Assembly (NCBI RefSeq): GCF_016403105.1
Contig: NZ_CP046155.1
Span: 4,211,501 to 4,275,500 of the forward strand
Source of the DNA: Leptolyngbya sp. BL0902
GTDB lineage: Bacteria > Cyanobacteriota > Cyanobacteriia > Phormidesmidales > Phormidesmidaceae
Length of the DNA: 64,000 nucleotides
Direction: 5' to 3'
Positions 17,054 to 26,471 of this stretch are shown here, piece after piece; position 1 is the first letter of the stretch, and every line of letters starts with the position of its first letter. The position numbers were made by a program, and so were the translations under genes. The notes beneath the pieces are model-generated. The model saw only the letters and a program-made list of their open reading frames with translations, did no database searches and was not told the origin of the DNA.

Positions 17054-18877
17054 TTAGAACCGATGGCGCAGGTTGACGGAGAGACTATTGAGGTTGGCAT
17101 CAAACCGACCGAGATCGGTGCGGAACAGGATTTGCCCCACGGTATTAGGGCTCAGGTCGGCGCTGACCCCAGCGGTGAGGTCAAACCAGGTGCGGTCAAT
17201 GTCGTCTATGGGCAGCACAAAGCTGTCTCCACCGCCCACAAAGCGGGCCGTTATCACCGGGGCCGAATAGCCCAGGCGATGATTTAGCCCCAACCCGACA
17301 AAGGGCAAGATGTAGCGATCTCCGGTCAAAATGGGGTAGGCCACATTCAAACCCAGGTTGGCAATGGTGGAATTGCTGTTGTAGCCGTCTATCACCGTAG
17401 CCCAAGGATCAGCCCCTGTTTCGGTGTAGCCATTCACCCGGTTGCTGACATATCTCAAGCCCAGGGATGGCTCCAGAATGACTCCCCCGGTGGTGAAAAA
17501 CCAGCCTGTTTCTACCCCAACATTAAATTGGTTGCCGCTGCTAGACCCCAGGGCCGTAAGGGGACTGCCAGGAATGGCAATGGTGCGGCGACTGCTGAAG
17601 CTATCAAAGCCGTAGCCGATGAAGCCCGTGGTATAGCCGCCGGAGCCGTAGGTGCCTGTGCCATAGAGGTTGAGGGAGACACTATCGGCATCCGCCGTTG
17701 CTAGGTCATTCCGCTGGCTTCCGGTGCTGTAGGCAATAGCGCCCCCCAGCAGAAAGTTAGGATTAAACGTGTAGTCTGCCCCGGCCATGATGACGTATTG
17801 ATTTACATCAAAGTCTGGCACGCCCTGGGCATTTCCCCAGGCTATATCCCCAGAAATAAACGCTGACCAAGGACGGTGGATCGCGGCGGGGGTGAGGGAG
17901 GTTTCCTGGGCCACGGGGGCGACATCGGCGGAGTGTGGCGATGCCGCAGCCTTGAATAAATCCGCAGCCATGGTGGCCATGGGGTAGGCTTCAACCTCCA
18001 ACCGCAGCGCCTCCCGCACAGCACGGGCTGAATCTGGGGCCGATCCAGAGACAGCGGCAGGGGGCACCCCAGAGAACGGTAGCCCTTCAGCGGTGGCCAA
18101 GGCTGAGAGGTTTAGGCCAGACAGATCTAGGCTAGGACGCGCAGCACCCATGGGGGCAGGGTTTTGCAGCATCCGTCTGCGGAGTTGAGTGCGGTCTAGG
18201 AGGTACCGAGAGACACTTTCCTGTCCTCGTTGGCTAAGGGATAGGTGGGCTACTGGGGTTTGAGGAATGAGGGACAGCACAACGGCTTCCAACTCCTCCT
18301 CCGGTAGGTTCAGGATGGCCTCTCGCTCCTCGGTGGGCAGGGTGTTTAACACCTCAGTAATGGCCTCTTGAAGGGGGATAAGCTCCTCTGGCAAAGAATC
18401 ATCGTCATCAATGGTCGGTTGATCATCGTCGATAAAGGACACCTGAGACTGTAGCCAAGAGAGAAAGTCGGCCTCGGCCTGCTGTAGTTGGTCAGGTTCG
18501 GGAGATTCTTCCGATAGTTCTAGAACCAACCGCCCAAAGCTATTAATTAAAGCCGGATCATTCACCCCTTCTTGAATGACCTGGATGATGGCATCAGAGC
18601 CAGCCCTCTGAATAAACTGCCCGAGTAAAGAGTCTGAGGGCGTCTCGGCAGTGAAGGTATTCAAAAATTCAACGGCGCGAGGGCTATCCCAGGGAACAAT
18701 TTCTAAGTTGGGAACAGGGATACCATCACGGGGCACAAAATACTGGGGACAAGGAGCGGGGAAACGGCTACTACAAAACTGAAGGGGGGGCAGCGTTGAA
18801 AGCTGGCCAAAGGCAGGGGCCGCTGCTATACCCACTAGGCCAACCATTACTAAAACCGATGGCAGAGGTCGTTTCAT
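17054..18877 (-). CDS. Secreted beta-barrel (autotransporter-domain) outer-membrane protein
   Basis: A 607-residue protein with a signal peptide ending at AFG-Q (residue about 24). An acidic, helix-rich passenger of about 300 residues follows (QAEADFLSWLQSQ, PTEEREAILNLPEEELE). From about residue 335 a C-terminal barrel has alternating strands (ADYTFNPNFLLGGAIAYSTG, LNVAYPIL, LGLNHRLGY) and ends in RHRF, the terminal aromatic residue used for BAM recognition. This is the autotransporter barrel layout. The passenger has no recognised enzyme or adhesin domain. It is preceded by a 700-bp gene-free region. ATG 18877 is the natural start. Confidence 0.78.
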   Translation of the reverse strand: MKRPLPSVLVMVGLVGIAAAPAFGQLSTLPPLQFCSSRFPAPCPQYFVPRDGIPVPNLEIVPWDSPRAVEFLNTFTAETPSDSLLGQFIQRAGSDAIIQVIQEGVNDPALINSFGRLVLELSEESPEPDQLQQAEADFLSWLQSQVSFIDDDQPTIDDDDSLPEELIPLQEAITEVLNTLPTEEREAILNLPEEELEAVVLSLIPQTPVAHLSLSQRGQESVSRYLLDRTQLRRRMLQNPAPMGAARPSLDLSGLNLSALATAEGLPFSGVPPAAVSGSAPDSARAVREALRLEVEAYPMATMAADLFKAAASPHSADVAPVAQETSLTPAAIHRPWSAFISGDIAWGNAQGVPDFDVNQYVIMAGADYTFNPNFLLGGAIAYSTGSQRNDLATADADSVSLNLYGTGTYGSGGYTTGFIGYGFDSFSSRRTIAIPGSPLTALGSSSGNQFNVGVETGWFFTTGGVILEPSLGLRYVSNRVNGYTETGADPWATVIDGYNSNSTIANLGLNVAYPILTGDRYILPFVGLGLNHRLGYSAPVITARFVGGGDSFVLPIDDIDRTWFDLTAGVSADLSPNTVGQILFRTDLGRFDANLNSLSVNLRHRF

Positions 18878-19580
18878 CGTTCGTTACTCCTCAGTAAAAC
18901 CTAGGTTTAGCTAAAAAATGCACTTCTGCATACCTCTCAAACACTGCGGCCCAGACAGGACAAAATCCATAGACTTCAAAGGATCTCTGGACTTTCCCCT
19001 AGGAGAAAACAAAGCCCTCAAGATCTAAATTGCCGTATTTCTAGGCACCTAAAGTTAACCCCTATCTCAGCATCTTGAGGGGCAAGAATTCACTGAAAGG
19101 GCCTTTAATTGCTAGAAAGTCTTGGCGGCTGAAATCCCGCTGGCTGACTGCACTATCGCAAAGGGGACACGTTTGATTAAGTTTGAGATCGGTCAGTAAG
19201 ACTGCCTATATCTTACGGTTGCCGCCTCCTAGACGCGACCATGATTCATTAATCGATCACTAATCTTTACGCTTCGTTGAAAAGGACTGGAATGCCCTAA
19301 TCACTTCGATCTGGAGGCAAGAGAAACCATCAAAACCTGGCTTCTGATCAGGTGCCTCGACAGCAACTGGAAACGCCACAAAAATGCCCCAGGCAATAGA
19401 TGACTGGGGCAACCCTGACTAGCTGACCGAAGATTCTGCATCGGGCACGAAACCACGCCCCTACAGCCTTGGGTTCGCGTGGGGGTCAGGTCTCCTGCCC
19501 CTCCAGCAGCTATGGGCTCTAGCCAGGTTTGTCCGTCAACCAGGGGGCAAACCGAAGCAGACGGAAGGGATGGCTCAGCC
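18878..19580. promoter_or_regulatory. 703-bp non-coding region with a long-looped inverted repeat (19015-19081)
   Basis: No gene is supported. CCCTCAAGAT (19015-19024) and ATCTTGAGGG (19072-19081) are perfect 10-bp inverted arms around a 47-base AT-rich loop. In a leftward transcript they would lie in the 5' leader of the beta-barrel gene, about 140-200 bases before its ATG. The right part contains the terminator of pdhC (separate entry). The region is AT-richer than its surroundings and probably holds the promoter of the barrel gene. I could not match it to a known RNA family. Confidence 0.45.
19376..19411 (-). terminator. Intrinsic terminator of pdhC
   Basis: On the minus strand TGCCCCAG (19411-19404) and CTGGGGCA (19392-19385) form a perfect 8-bp stem with an 11-base loop, followed directly by TTTTTG (19384-19379). 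It lies 170 bases after the pdhC stop, in the right orientation. Confidence 0.8.
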
Positions 19581-20882
19581 CTATAGCGTCAAGGATTGGG
19601 GATTATTTTCAATGACGTCGGCCAGATCCTTGAGGAAGCTGGCGGCATCGGCTCCGTAGATAATTCGGTGGTCGCAGGTGATGTTAACGCGCATCTGTCG
19701 CTTCACGCCCATCAGGCCGTCGGCGGTGGCCACCACAGTGGGCTTGGCGGCCCCAATCGCTAGGATGGAACCCTGACCAGGGGGCAGAATGGCGTCGAAG
19801 CTATCCACCCCAAACATCCCCAGGTTCGACAGGGTAAAGGTGCCAGAGGTATATTCTTCGGGCTTGAGCTGCTTCACGCGAGAGCGCTCTACCAGATCGC
19901 GCCAGGTGCGCGAGAGAGAATAGATGTCTTGCTGGTCGGCGTTTTGCAGCACGGGGGTAATCAATCCGCCGCCCTCCATAGCCACGGCCACAGCCACATT
20001 GATGTTGGGGCGGTACTGCAAACCTTGGTCGGTGTAGTAGGCGTTGAGGACGGGATGTTTCTTCAGCGCTACGGCCACGGCCTTGGCCAGCAGCCCAGTC
20101 ATGGTCACGCCTTTAGATTTGATTTGCTTGTAGAGGGCATCTAGGGCATCGGTGGTGATGGTGTAGCCGACGTGGAAGACGGGTACCGTGAGGCTAGCGT
20201 TCATATTCCGCACCACCGACTGTTGCAGGGTGCTGAAGGGCACCAACTGCCCCAGGGGAGCCGTACTAGGGGCGGGAGCTGGGGCAGCGGCCACCACGGG
20301 CAGGGGAGCCGGAGCCGGAGCCGCCACCAGGGCCGTCGTGGCGGGGCCAGTGGGGGTGGGGGTTTTCCCTGCGGCCAGTTCTACATCTTGGGCCACAATC
20401 CGACCGTGGGGGCCGCTGCCTTGTAGGGTAGCAAGGTCTACCTTGAGGTCTTTGGCTAGCTTGCGGGCACGGGGCGAAATGACGACACGGCCACTGCGAG
20501 GGCTAGCAGTGGTTCCGTTTTGGGCTGAAACTGCCGCAGGGGCTTCGGCCACGGCCACGGGAGCAGCGGGAGCAGCAGCGGCCTCACCCCCCATCGTGCT
20601 GGCTTTGGCGGCGGCCTGCTGTTTAGCCGCTTCGACCTCGGCCTCCGTTTCAGCAAGGAGGGCAATGGCTTCGCCTACGGGAGCGGTGCCGCCCGCCTCC
20701 ACCACAATGGCCGCAAGGATGCCTTCATGGAAGGACTCCACATCCATATCCGCCTTGTCCGACTCAACAATCACCACCGTTTCGCCCTTTTCCACCTTGT
20801 CGCCCGGAGCTTTTACCCAGGAAACAATTTTGCCTTCGGTCATGGTGGAGCTGAGGGCGGGCATGAAGACTTCGCGAATCAT
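19581..20882 (-). CDS. pdhC: Dihydrolipoamide acetyltransferase, E2 of pyruvate dehydrogenase
   Basis: E2 moves the acetyl group from E1 to CoA on a swinging lipoyl arm and forms the core of the complex. Domains in order in 433 residues: lipoyl domain (1-75) with lipoyl-lysine K43 in ESDKAD; an Ala/Pro linker; the E1/E3-binding domain at about 135-170 (SPRARKLAKDLKVDL, GSGPHGRI); a second Ala/Pro linker; and the catalytic domain from about 210. Catalytic H405 is in DHRIIYGAD, where Tyr replaces the usual Asp, as in plastid-type E2. ATG 20882 gives the canonical N-terminus (MIREVFMPALSSTM). Its own terminator is at 19376-19411. Confidence 0.95.
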   Translation of the reverse strand: MIREVFMPALSSTMTEGKIVSWVKAPGDKVEKGETVVIVESDKADMDVESFHEGILAAIVVEAGGTAPVGEAIALLAETEAEVEAAKQQAAAKASTMGGEAAAAPAAPVAVAEAPAAVSAQNGTTASPRSGRVVISPRARKLAKDLKVDLATLQGSGPHGRIVAQDVELAAGKTPTPTGPATTALVAAPAPAPLPVVAAAPAPAPSTAPLGQLVPFSTLQQSVVRNMNASLTVPVFHVGYTITTDALDALYKQIKSKGVTMTGLLAKAVAVALKKHPVLNAYYTDQGLQYRPNINVAVAVAMEGGGLITPVLQNADQQDIYSLSRTWRDLVERSRVKQLKPEEYTSGTFTLSNLGMFGVDSFDAILPPGQGSILAIGAAKPTVVATADGLMGVKRQMRVNITCDHRIIYGADAASFLKDLADVIENNPQSLTL

Positions 20883-21205
20883 GGGGTGACTTCCGAGACA
20901 GCGCTAAAACAACAACGTGGTGGCAAGACCGACTACCTATTCTAGCCCTAAGCGGAATCCATCCCCAACAATCTCCGGCGCAAACCGTTGGGAAATCAGA
21001 CCCCAGCGGGGAGACGATGGCGATTGGGAAACCAGAACCCATCCGGGCGGCGATGACGATCCCTAGGGATCCCCAAACCTGTCCCCTAGCCCTGCCCTTG
21101 GTGGGCCATCGCCCTAGCCATTCAGGGCCGTCTTGAGGAAATCCTTGGGTAAGAACAAGGTGACGGTGGATAATGCCAGAGACCTATGGTGTGACAGAGT
21201 GAACG
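20883..21205. other. 323-bp divergent region upstream of pdhC
   Basis: No gene is supported. The region must hold the pdhC promoter (leftward). Loosely repeated GGCGATGNCGAT-like phrases occur at about 21013-21060, and a CCCTAGGGATCCC palindrome-like run lies near 21061-21073. I see no clear promoter boxes. Confidence 0.3.
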
Positions 21206-21502
21206 GTGAAATACTTTTTTCTTTCCGATGGTTGGGTGACGGGCCGCGTATGGGAGTTTGGTGGCCTCTGGAATGAGCGGGCTTGGCAGCGCAAACCTCA
21301 CCTGCGTCGTCTCAACTTGGCGATCCATGAGCAGGGTGAAACCCTATGGCTCTACCAGGTAGAGGAGGCGGTGCTGATGGTGGAGGTCAAACCCGTCGCT
21401 GAAAGCGAGTCGGCGTTTAACCAGGTGGTGCTGAAGCGGCTGATGACCGCCGAACAGGTGATCGAGCGGCTCTGTGCCGACTACCCCACCGCTGTCGGCT
21501 AG
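21206..21502 (+). CDS. Conserved hypothetical protein, 98 residues
   Basis: A small soluble protein beginning MKYFFLSDGWVTGRVWEFGG, with Trp-rich beta-strand segments (LWNERAW, ETLWLYQVEEAVLMVEV) and a C-terminal helix (QVIERLCADYP). I do not recognise the family. It starts at GTG 21206 with only a weak purine stretch upstream. It ends one base before the stop of the convergent TolC gene. Codon use is like that of neighbouring genes, which supports it as coding. Confidence 0.6.
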   Translation: MKYFFLSDGWVTGRVWEFGGLWNERAWQRKPHLRRLNLAIHEQGETLWLYQVEEAVLMVEVKPVAESESAFNQVVLKRLMTAEQVIERLCADYPTAVG

Positions 21503-21503
21503 C

Positions 21504-23207
21504 CTAGCGGGGCAGGGTACTCAGGTTGCTCACGGCCCGCTCTAGACGGGCTAGGGCACGGTTGTACTCTAGCTTGGCCCGAACGAGGTTGCCCTCGGCT
21601 TGGGTCAATTCGCTGGTGGCGCTGAGTACTTCGGTTTGGGTGCCCACCCCAGCCTCAAAGCGTAGGTTGGCCAGCCTCAGCGCCTGCTGGGCTTGACTGA
21701 CGGCGAGGGTGGCGGTGTCAATGTTGGTTTGGTTGGCTTGCAGGGTGTAGTAGGCTTCCTCTACCTGGATGCGGATCAGGTTGCGGGCATTCTCAAACTC
21801 AAACTCGTCGATGCGGATATCCAGCTCGCTTTGGGCTGCCCGTGCGCGGGTGCCACCGCCATCGTAAAGCCGCCAAGCTAACTGTGCCCCCATGGCAAAG
21901 CCATCGTTGGTGCTCGTGGGCACGCCCTCCGGCGTAATCAGCAGGGCTTGGAAATTGTACTGGGCAAACAGCCCCACGCTGGGCCGGGTGCGGGCGAGGG
22001 TGGCCTGTCGCTGGGCCTCGTTAAATTCCCGCTCGACGAGGAACTGCTCTAGTTCGGCTCGGTTCTGGTAGGCCAGCACAATGCTTTCCTCCAGGCTCAG
22101 GGGCCAGGTGCCCATCACCTCCACGCCCAGGGTGGTGAGGTTGATGGAGGGGGGGACATTCAGGCGGCGGGCCAGTTGGCGCTGGGCAATGTCGCGCTGG
22201 CTTTGGGCTTGGGTAATGTTTTGGCGGGCATTGGCCACCTGCACCTCGGCCCGCAGCACATCAAACCGGGTGCCCACGCCTACTTCCTCCCGCAGCCGGG
22301 TAATGCGCAGGTTTTCCTCGGCTTCTTGCAGGAAGGCTTGGTTGATGCGGATTTGCTCACTGGCCTCCTGCACCGCGTAGTAGTCGGTGATGGTATTCAG
22401 GCGCAGTTCAACCTGGGCGCGTTCCACCTGAAGCGTCGCTAAGCGCACCTGCTCTTCAGCCACCCGAATACGGGCCGCCCGCTCCCCAGACACCCCCAGG
22501 TCATAGTCGGCGCGGATGCCGCTATTGAAGCGGGTGGCGGTGTTGTTCAGCCCTAGGCCAAAGTTGGTTTGATCCGTGACCTCCAGGGTGGCATTGAGGT
22601 CGGCGGTGGGCAACCGGAGCGCCTGCTCGGCCCGCAGCCCTTCATAGCTACGCTCAAGCTGAAGCTGGGCGATCCGCAATTCCTCGCTGTTGCGGTAGGC
22701 CAGTTCAATGGCGGTTTCTAGGGAAATGGGCTGGGTGCCGACAATTTCCACCTCAGCAGGCTGGGTTTGCAGCCGCAGGGGATTGGGATGGGGCCTGAGG
22801 TAGTCCAGATCCAGGTCAGACCGAGGCGCTGTGACCTCGGTAGGCAAGGTAGGGTCGACCAGATTTGTGGGAACGGGTTCGGCTGAATTTGGCTCAGCGG
22901 CCTCGGAGGCCGATCCAGCGTCAGGCCGATCCCCCCCCTGGAGAGGCAGGGTGTCTTGGTCAGCAGGCGCAGGGGTTGCCTCTGGATCTAGGGCGAGCAA
23001 AGCCCTATCCCCCTGGATCAGATTGAGGGTCGTGGGGTCTCCCTTAGCCGAAGTGGCGGGAGTTTTTGGGGAAGACAAAAGAACAGGAAGGCTAGATCCC
23101 GCACTGACCAGGGTCTCAGGCTGGGCCACAGCGGGCAACGTAGGCCAAGCCAGGGCAGCCGCCCCCAAACCAAGACGGATCAAGCGACGACGGCACGAGT
23201 CACGCAT
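21504..23207 (-). CDS. TolC-family outer-membrane channel protein
   Basis: TolC proteins form trimeric channels that complete type I secretion and efflux pumps. After a signal peptide (MRDSCRRRLIRLGLGAAAL..., cleavage near PAVAQ) comes an unusually long Pro/Ala/Asp-rich linker of about 120 residues. Two OEP repeats follow, each starting SLETAIELAYRNSEEL or SLEESIVLAYQNRAEL, with long coiled-coil stretches (REEVGVGTRFDVLRAEVQVANAR; RFEAGVGTQTEVLSATSELTQAEGNL in part). The GVGTxxDV/EV motif is the TolC hallmark. I chose ATG 23207. A TTG at 23228 is also in frame. No pump genes are adjacent. Confidence 0.88.
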   Translation of the reverse strand: MRDSCRRRLIRLGLGAAALAWPTLPAVAQPETLVSAGSSLPVLLSSPKTPATSAKGDPTTLNLIQGDRALLALDPEATPAPADQDTLPLQGGDRPDAGSASEAAEPNSAEPVPTNLVDPTLPTEVTAPRSDLDLDYLRPHPNPLRLQTQPAEVEIVGTQPISLETAIELAYRNSEELRIAQLQLERSYEGLRAEQALRLPTADLNATLEVTDQTNFGLGLNNTATRFNSGIRADYDLGVSGERAARIRVAEEQVRLATLQVERAQVELRLNTITDYYAVQEASEQIRINQAFLQEAEENLRITRLREEVGVGTRFDVLRAEVQVANARQNITQAQSQRDIAQRQLARRLNVPPSINLTTLGVEVMGTWPLSLEESIVLAYQNRAELEQFLVEREFNEAQRQATLARTRPSVGLFAQYNFQALLITPEGVPTSTNDGFAMGAQLAWRLYDGGGTRARAAQSELDIRIDEFEFENARNLIRIQVEEAYYTLQANQTNIDTATLAVSQAQQALRLANLRFEAGVGTQTEVLSATSELTQAEGNLVRAKLEYNRALARLERAVSNLSTLPR

Positions 23208-23464
23208 AAACACCACAGGCCACAGCAACGATAAACATTAACATCGCACTCAAAAAAGAACCGCCGCCAGAACCCCAGGGGTGCTGACCCAGTCCTCCAG
23301 TGTTTTAGCATATCGGCACTTGGCCAGACGAGAAAGCCGTTTGCCCCGTGACCTACCCTAGGGTAGAGATCCACGAACACTTGGGGGCCAACCTGGGATT
23401 AACGCTGGGGAAATTGGCGATCTACCCTAGGGGCATCCTGTAGGCAAATTGCCTAGATCCAACC

Positions 23465-24874
23465 CTAGGACGGAGCCCAGTAGCCCACGGCGGGTTGCAG
23501 ATTAGTGTAGGTTGCCTTGGGCACCACGCCGCAGCAGATTTTCACCAGGGCATCGGTGTCTTCGATGGGCAGAATGGGCACCTTGAACCGCTGCCCTACC
23601 TCCGCCACGCTCACGTCATCCAAAAAGAGGGTGTCTTCGGGTTGGCCGCTATCGCTGGGCTTCAGCATCACCGTAGGCAGCAGCAGGGCATCTCCCAGTT
23701 CCTTCCCGTCTAGGCCCGCCATCAGGTCTTGCCCGGTCAGCAGTCCGGTGACAGTGAGGTCTCGGCCCCAATAGTCGCTAGCTAGGGCCACGAGCTGCAC
23801 GGTCAGGTCTTCCACTTGGTTGAGCCGATCCACAATGGGCTGGAAGGCGTGCTCCACGGCATTGCCCACCACCCAGGTGAGGGTGCGGGGCGGGTGAACG
23901 GCGTCGGGCAGATAGTTGCTGGCGGAGTCCTCAAACTGGGTGAGGAACTGGCGGATGGAGCCCACGCCGTTGTCCAGTTGGGGATAGTCTTCGTAGTCGT
24001 CGGCACTGGGTACTTCTTGGTTGGCCAACAGGTACCATTCATCGGCCAGCCAAGCAAAGCGGGTGCCAAATTGGGCCATAAATTCGGCCTGGAGGGCTTC
24101 GACCTGGGCAATGGTGGCGGCGGCTTGGTCGGCGGTGACGGGGGTCAATTCATCCTGGGGCGGGCGGAAGCGGGTCAGCCCCACAGGCACCACGGCCACG
24201 GAGGTGACGGCGGGAATATCGCCCTGGTGGAATTTAGCGAGATCCCGCAGGGTGGTTTCGAGGTGGTCGCCATCGTTAATGCCGGGGCAAACGACAACCT
24301 GGGCGTGAATTTGCAAGCGCTGGGCTTGGAACCAGGCCAGTTGTTCTAGGATTTGGCCCGCCCGTGGGTTTTTCAGCAGCCGCGACCGCACCTCTGCCTC
24401 GGTGGCATGGACGGAGACGTAGAGGGGTGACAGCCGCAGTTGGGCAATGCGCTCCCACTCCTGGGGCAGCAGGTTGGTGAGGGTGAGGTAGCTGCCGTAG
24501 AGGAAACTCAGGCGATAGTCGTCGTCTTTGAGGTAGAGGGTGTCGCGCTTGCCGGGGGGCTGCTGGTCGATGAAGCAGAAGGGGCAGGCGTTGTTGCACT
24601 GCATCAACCCATCGAACAGAGCGGTTTCAAACTCTAGCCCTAGGTCGGCGTCGATGTCTTTTTCGAGCTCCACCCGATGGGTTTTGCCGTCGCGGTCGAG
24701 CACCTCTAGGGTCAGTTCCTCATCGGCGCAGAGAAAGCGGTAGTCGATCAAATCCCTGGGATACTGATCGTTAATGGCGACTAGGGCATCACCGGGCTCA
24801 AACCCCAATTCCTCGGCAATGGAGCCAGGTAAAACGCGGGAAATGCGAGCTGGACGAATTGCGGATGCAGCCAT
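23465..24874 (-). CDS. PDZ-radical SAM-DUF512 protein (cyanobacterial FeS protein)
   Basis: A 469-residue protein matching the cyanobacterium-specific FeS oxidoreductase family (TIGR03279). A PDZ-like domain (about 8-70: RVLPGSIAEELGFEPGDALVAIN in part) precedes a radical SAM-type cluster motif CNNACPFC (C93, C97, C100) followed by FIDQ. Barrel motifs VSVHATE and QVVVCPGIND come next, and then the DUF512 C-terminus, ending with VKICCGVVPKATYTN. The reaction is unknown. Start ATG 24874. The neighbouring TolC gene is 257 bases away in the same orientation, with no evidence of a shared function. Confidence 0.88.
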   Translation of the reverse strand: MAASAIRPARISRVLPGSIAEELGFEPGDALVAINDQYPRDLIDYRFLCADEELTLEVLDRDGKTHRVELEKDIDADLGLEFETALFDGLMQCNNACPFCFIDQQPPGKRDTLYLKDDDYRLSFLYGSYLTLTNLLPQEWERIAQLRLSPLYVSVHATEAEVRSRLLKNPRAGQILEQLAWFQAQRLQIHAQVVVCPGINDGDHLETTLRDLAKFHQGDIPAVTSVAVVPVGLTRFRPPQDELTPVTADQAAATIAQVEALQAEFMAQFGTRFAWLADEWYLLANQEVPSADDYEDYPQLDNGVGSIRQFLTQFEDSASNYLPDAVHPPRTLTWVVGNAVEHAFQPIVDRLNQVEDLTVQLVALASDYWGRDLTVTGLLTGQDLMAGLDGKELGDALLLPTVMLKPSDSGQPEDTLFLDDVSVAEVGQRFKVPILPIEDTDALVKICCGVVPKATYTNLQPAVGYWAPS

Positions 24875-25229
24875 GGTGTTAAGGAACCCCCATCAAACAG
24901 GATGAAGCCAATCGAGTACGTGCCTTCCACCAGGATAAGGGCTTTGGCGTGGGGCCACCCCCTGGTCAGAACCATTTGTTACTGAGTATGCCCGTCCTCA
25001 ACAGCACTAACCCAGTTTTGTGGCCAACAATCTGACCCAAGGGCTGAAACCTAAGCCCCTAGGGCAGATTAGCCAAGTAACAATTCCTATCGGTTTAGTG
25101 AAGTGAGGGGTCACAAGGATTTGTAAAACGCATTTCGGCTGCGCTCAATGCCCCCGAACCAGGTAGCCAGAGGGTTGAGCGGAGTCGAAACCCAGAGCCA
25201 AAATCCAGTTTAAGGGCCGCTGGGTGCCG
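24875..25229. repeat. Intergenic region with a REP-like inverted pair (25133-25190)
   Basis: No gene is supported. Arms TTTCGGCTGCGCTCAATGCC (25133-25152) and GGGTTGAGCGGAGTCGAAA (25172-25190) are inverted copies of the same unit found at 972-1029. The right arm plus its flank CCCAGAGCCAAAA is, reverse-complemented, nearly identical to 959-988. This fits a dispersed REP doublet of the genome. Confidence 0.7.
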
Positions 25230-26192
25230 CTAGATATTCTGCATTCGGCCCGTCACCAGAGCCAGCAAAATGGCGGCCCCAAAGGCGAGGCGGTACCACA
25301 CAAACACCCAGGTGCTGTGCTGCTTCAGGAAGTTGAGCAACCAAACAATGGAGAGATAGGAGGACACAACGGTGGTCAGCAGCCCCACCAGCAGGGGGAT
25401 CAGCCCCACATTGCCGAGGCCGTTGTCTAGCAAGCCCTTCAGTTCCACCACTCCCGCCAGGGTAATGGCAGGCACCCCCAGCAAAAAGGAAAACCGCGCC
25501 GCCGTCGCCCGTTCCAGGCCCATAAACAGCCCCGCCGTCAGGGTAGACCCCGACCGAGACACGCCGGGAATCAGCGCGAGGGCCTGGGCTAACCCCATCA
25601 GCACCCCATCCTTGAGGGTGAGGTGATCAAAGGTGCGCTGCCGCCGCCCCACCCATTCCGCCGCCGCCAGCAGCAGGGCCATGACGATAGACACCACGGC
25701 AATGGTGGCGCTACTCCGCAGGGGAGAGTTGTCAAAATCGGGAATGAAGACCTTGATCAGCAGCCCACCCACCACAATCGGCAGGGTGCCCACCAGAATG
25801 CCTAGGCCCAGGCGAAAATCCGGCGCATCAAACTTGCGGTCTAGGGTGGCCTGCACCATGCCCACCGTCACCTGGCGCAGATCATCCCAGAAGTACCAGA
25901 GAATGGCCGCAATGCTGCCCAACTGAATCACCGCCGTGAAGGCCACCCCCGGATCGCCCCAGCCCAGCACCACCGGGATCATCTTGACGTGGGCGGTGCT
26001 ACTAATCGGCAAAAATTCTGTCAACCCCTGCACCAGGCCGATCACGATGGCCTGAAAAATGCTCATCGTCTCCATCACCGCTGGATGACCCGCCTGGGCC
26101 AAGGGCAAGCTAGACGGGACAGATCCTAGGGATACGACGGATGCGGGGCCTAGGACATGGATGAAGGCCGTGGCTAGAGCCGTTGAAATCAT
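25230..26192 (-). CDS. uppP: Undecaprenyl-diphosphate phosphatase
   Basis: UppP (BacA) recycles undecaprenyl pyrophosphate to the lipid carrier for peptidoglycan and polysaccharide synthesis, and confers bacitracin tolerance. The membrane protein has the family motifs GLTEFLPISSTAH and ALIPGVSRSGSTLTAGL, with the catalytic Glu/Ser and the GVSRSG phosphate-binding loop. As read from ATG 26192 it is 320 residues, with about 42 residues before the family start (MSIFQAIVIGLVQG). That extension is hydrophobic and signal-like and occurs in some cyanobacterial homologues. An internal ATG at 26066 is an alternative start. Confidence 0.9.
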   Translation of the reverse strand: MISTALATAFIHVLGPASVVSLGSVPSSLPLAQAGHPAVMETMSIFQAIVIGLVQGLTEFLPISSTAHVKMIPVVLGWGDPGVAFTAVIQLGSIAAILWYFWDDLRQVTVGMVQATLDRKFDAPDFRLGLGILVGTLPIVVGGLLIKVFIPDFDNSPLRSSATIAVVSIVMALLLAAAEWVGRRQRTFDHLTLKDGVLMGLAQALALIPGVSRSGSTLTAGLFMGLERATAARFSFLLGVPAITLAGVVELKGLLDNGLGNVGLIPLLVGLLTTVVSSYLSIVWLLNFLKQHSTWVFVWYRLAFGAAILLALVTGRMQNI

Positions 26193-26471
26193 AGGAATTA
26201 CTCAGTTACTCAGCAATGTACTCAGAAATGACTCAGACAATAGGCGTAACACCAGGGGCGTTGTTGGGCATTGTAAGGGGTAACACGGATAGTCTTCCCT
26301 GTCCTGGGCACAGCTTTGCAGAGCCTTAACGGGATGACTAAGCCCCCAGACCTCGGCTAGCCCAGGGGATGCCACCGCCGCCGCCCTCGTTGCCCCAGGG
26401 AAAATATTAAGGAAAAGCGTAAACCTGCGGAAATTCTGCCCTGCTCGGCCCATCCCCCCTAGGGGCATGTT

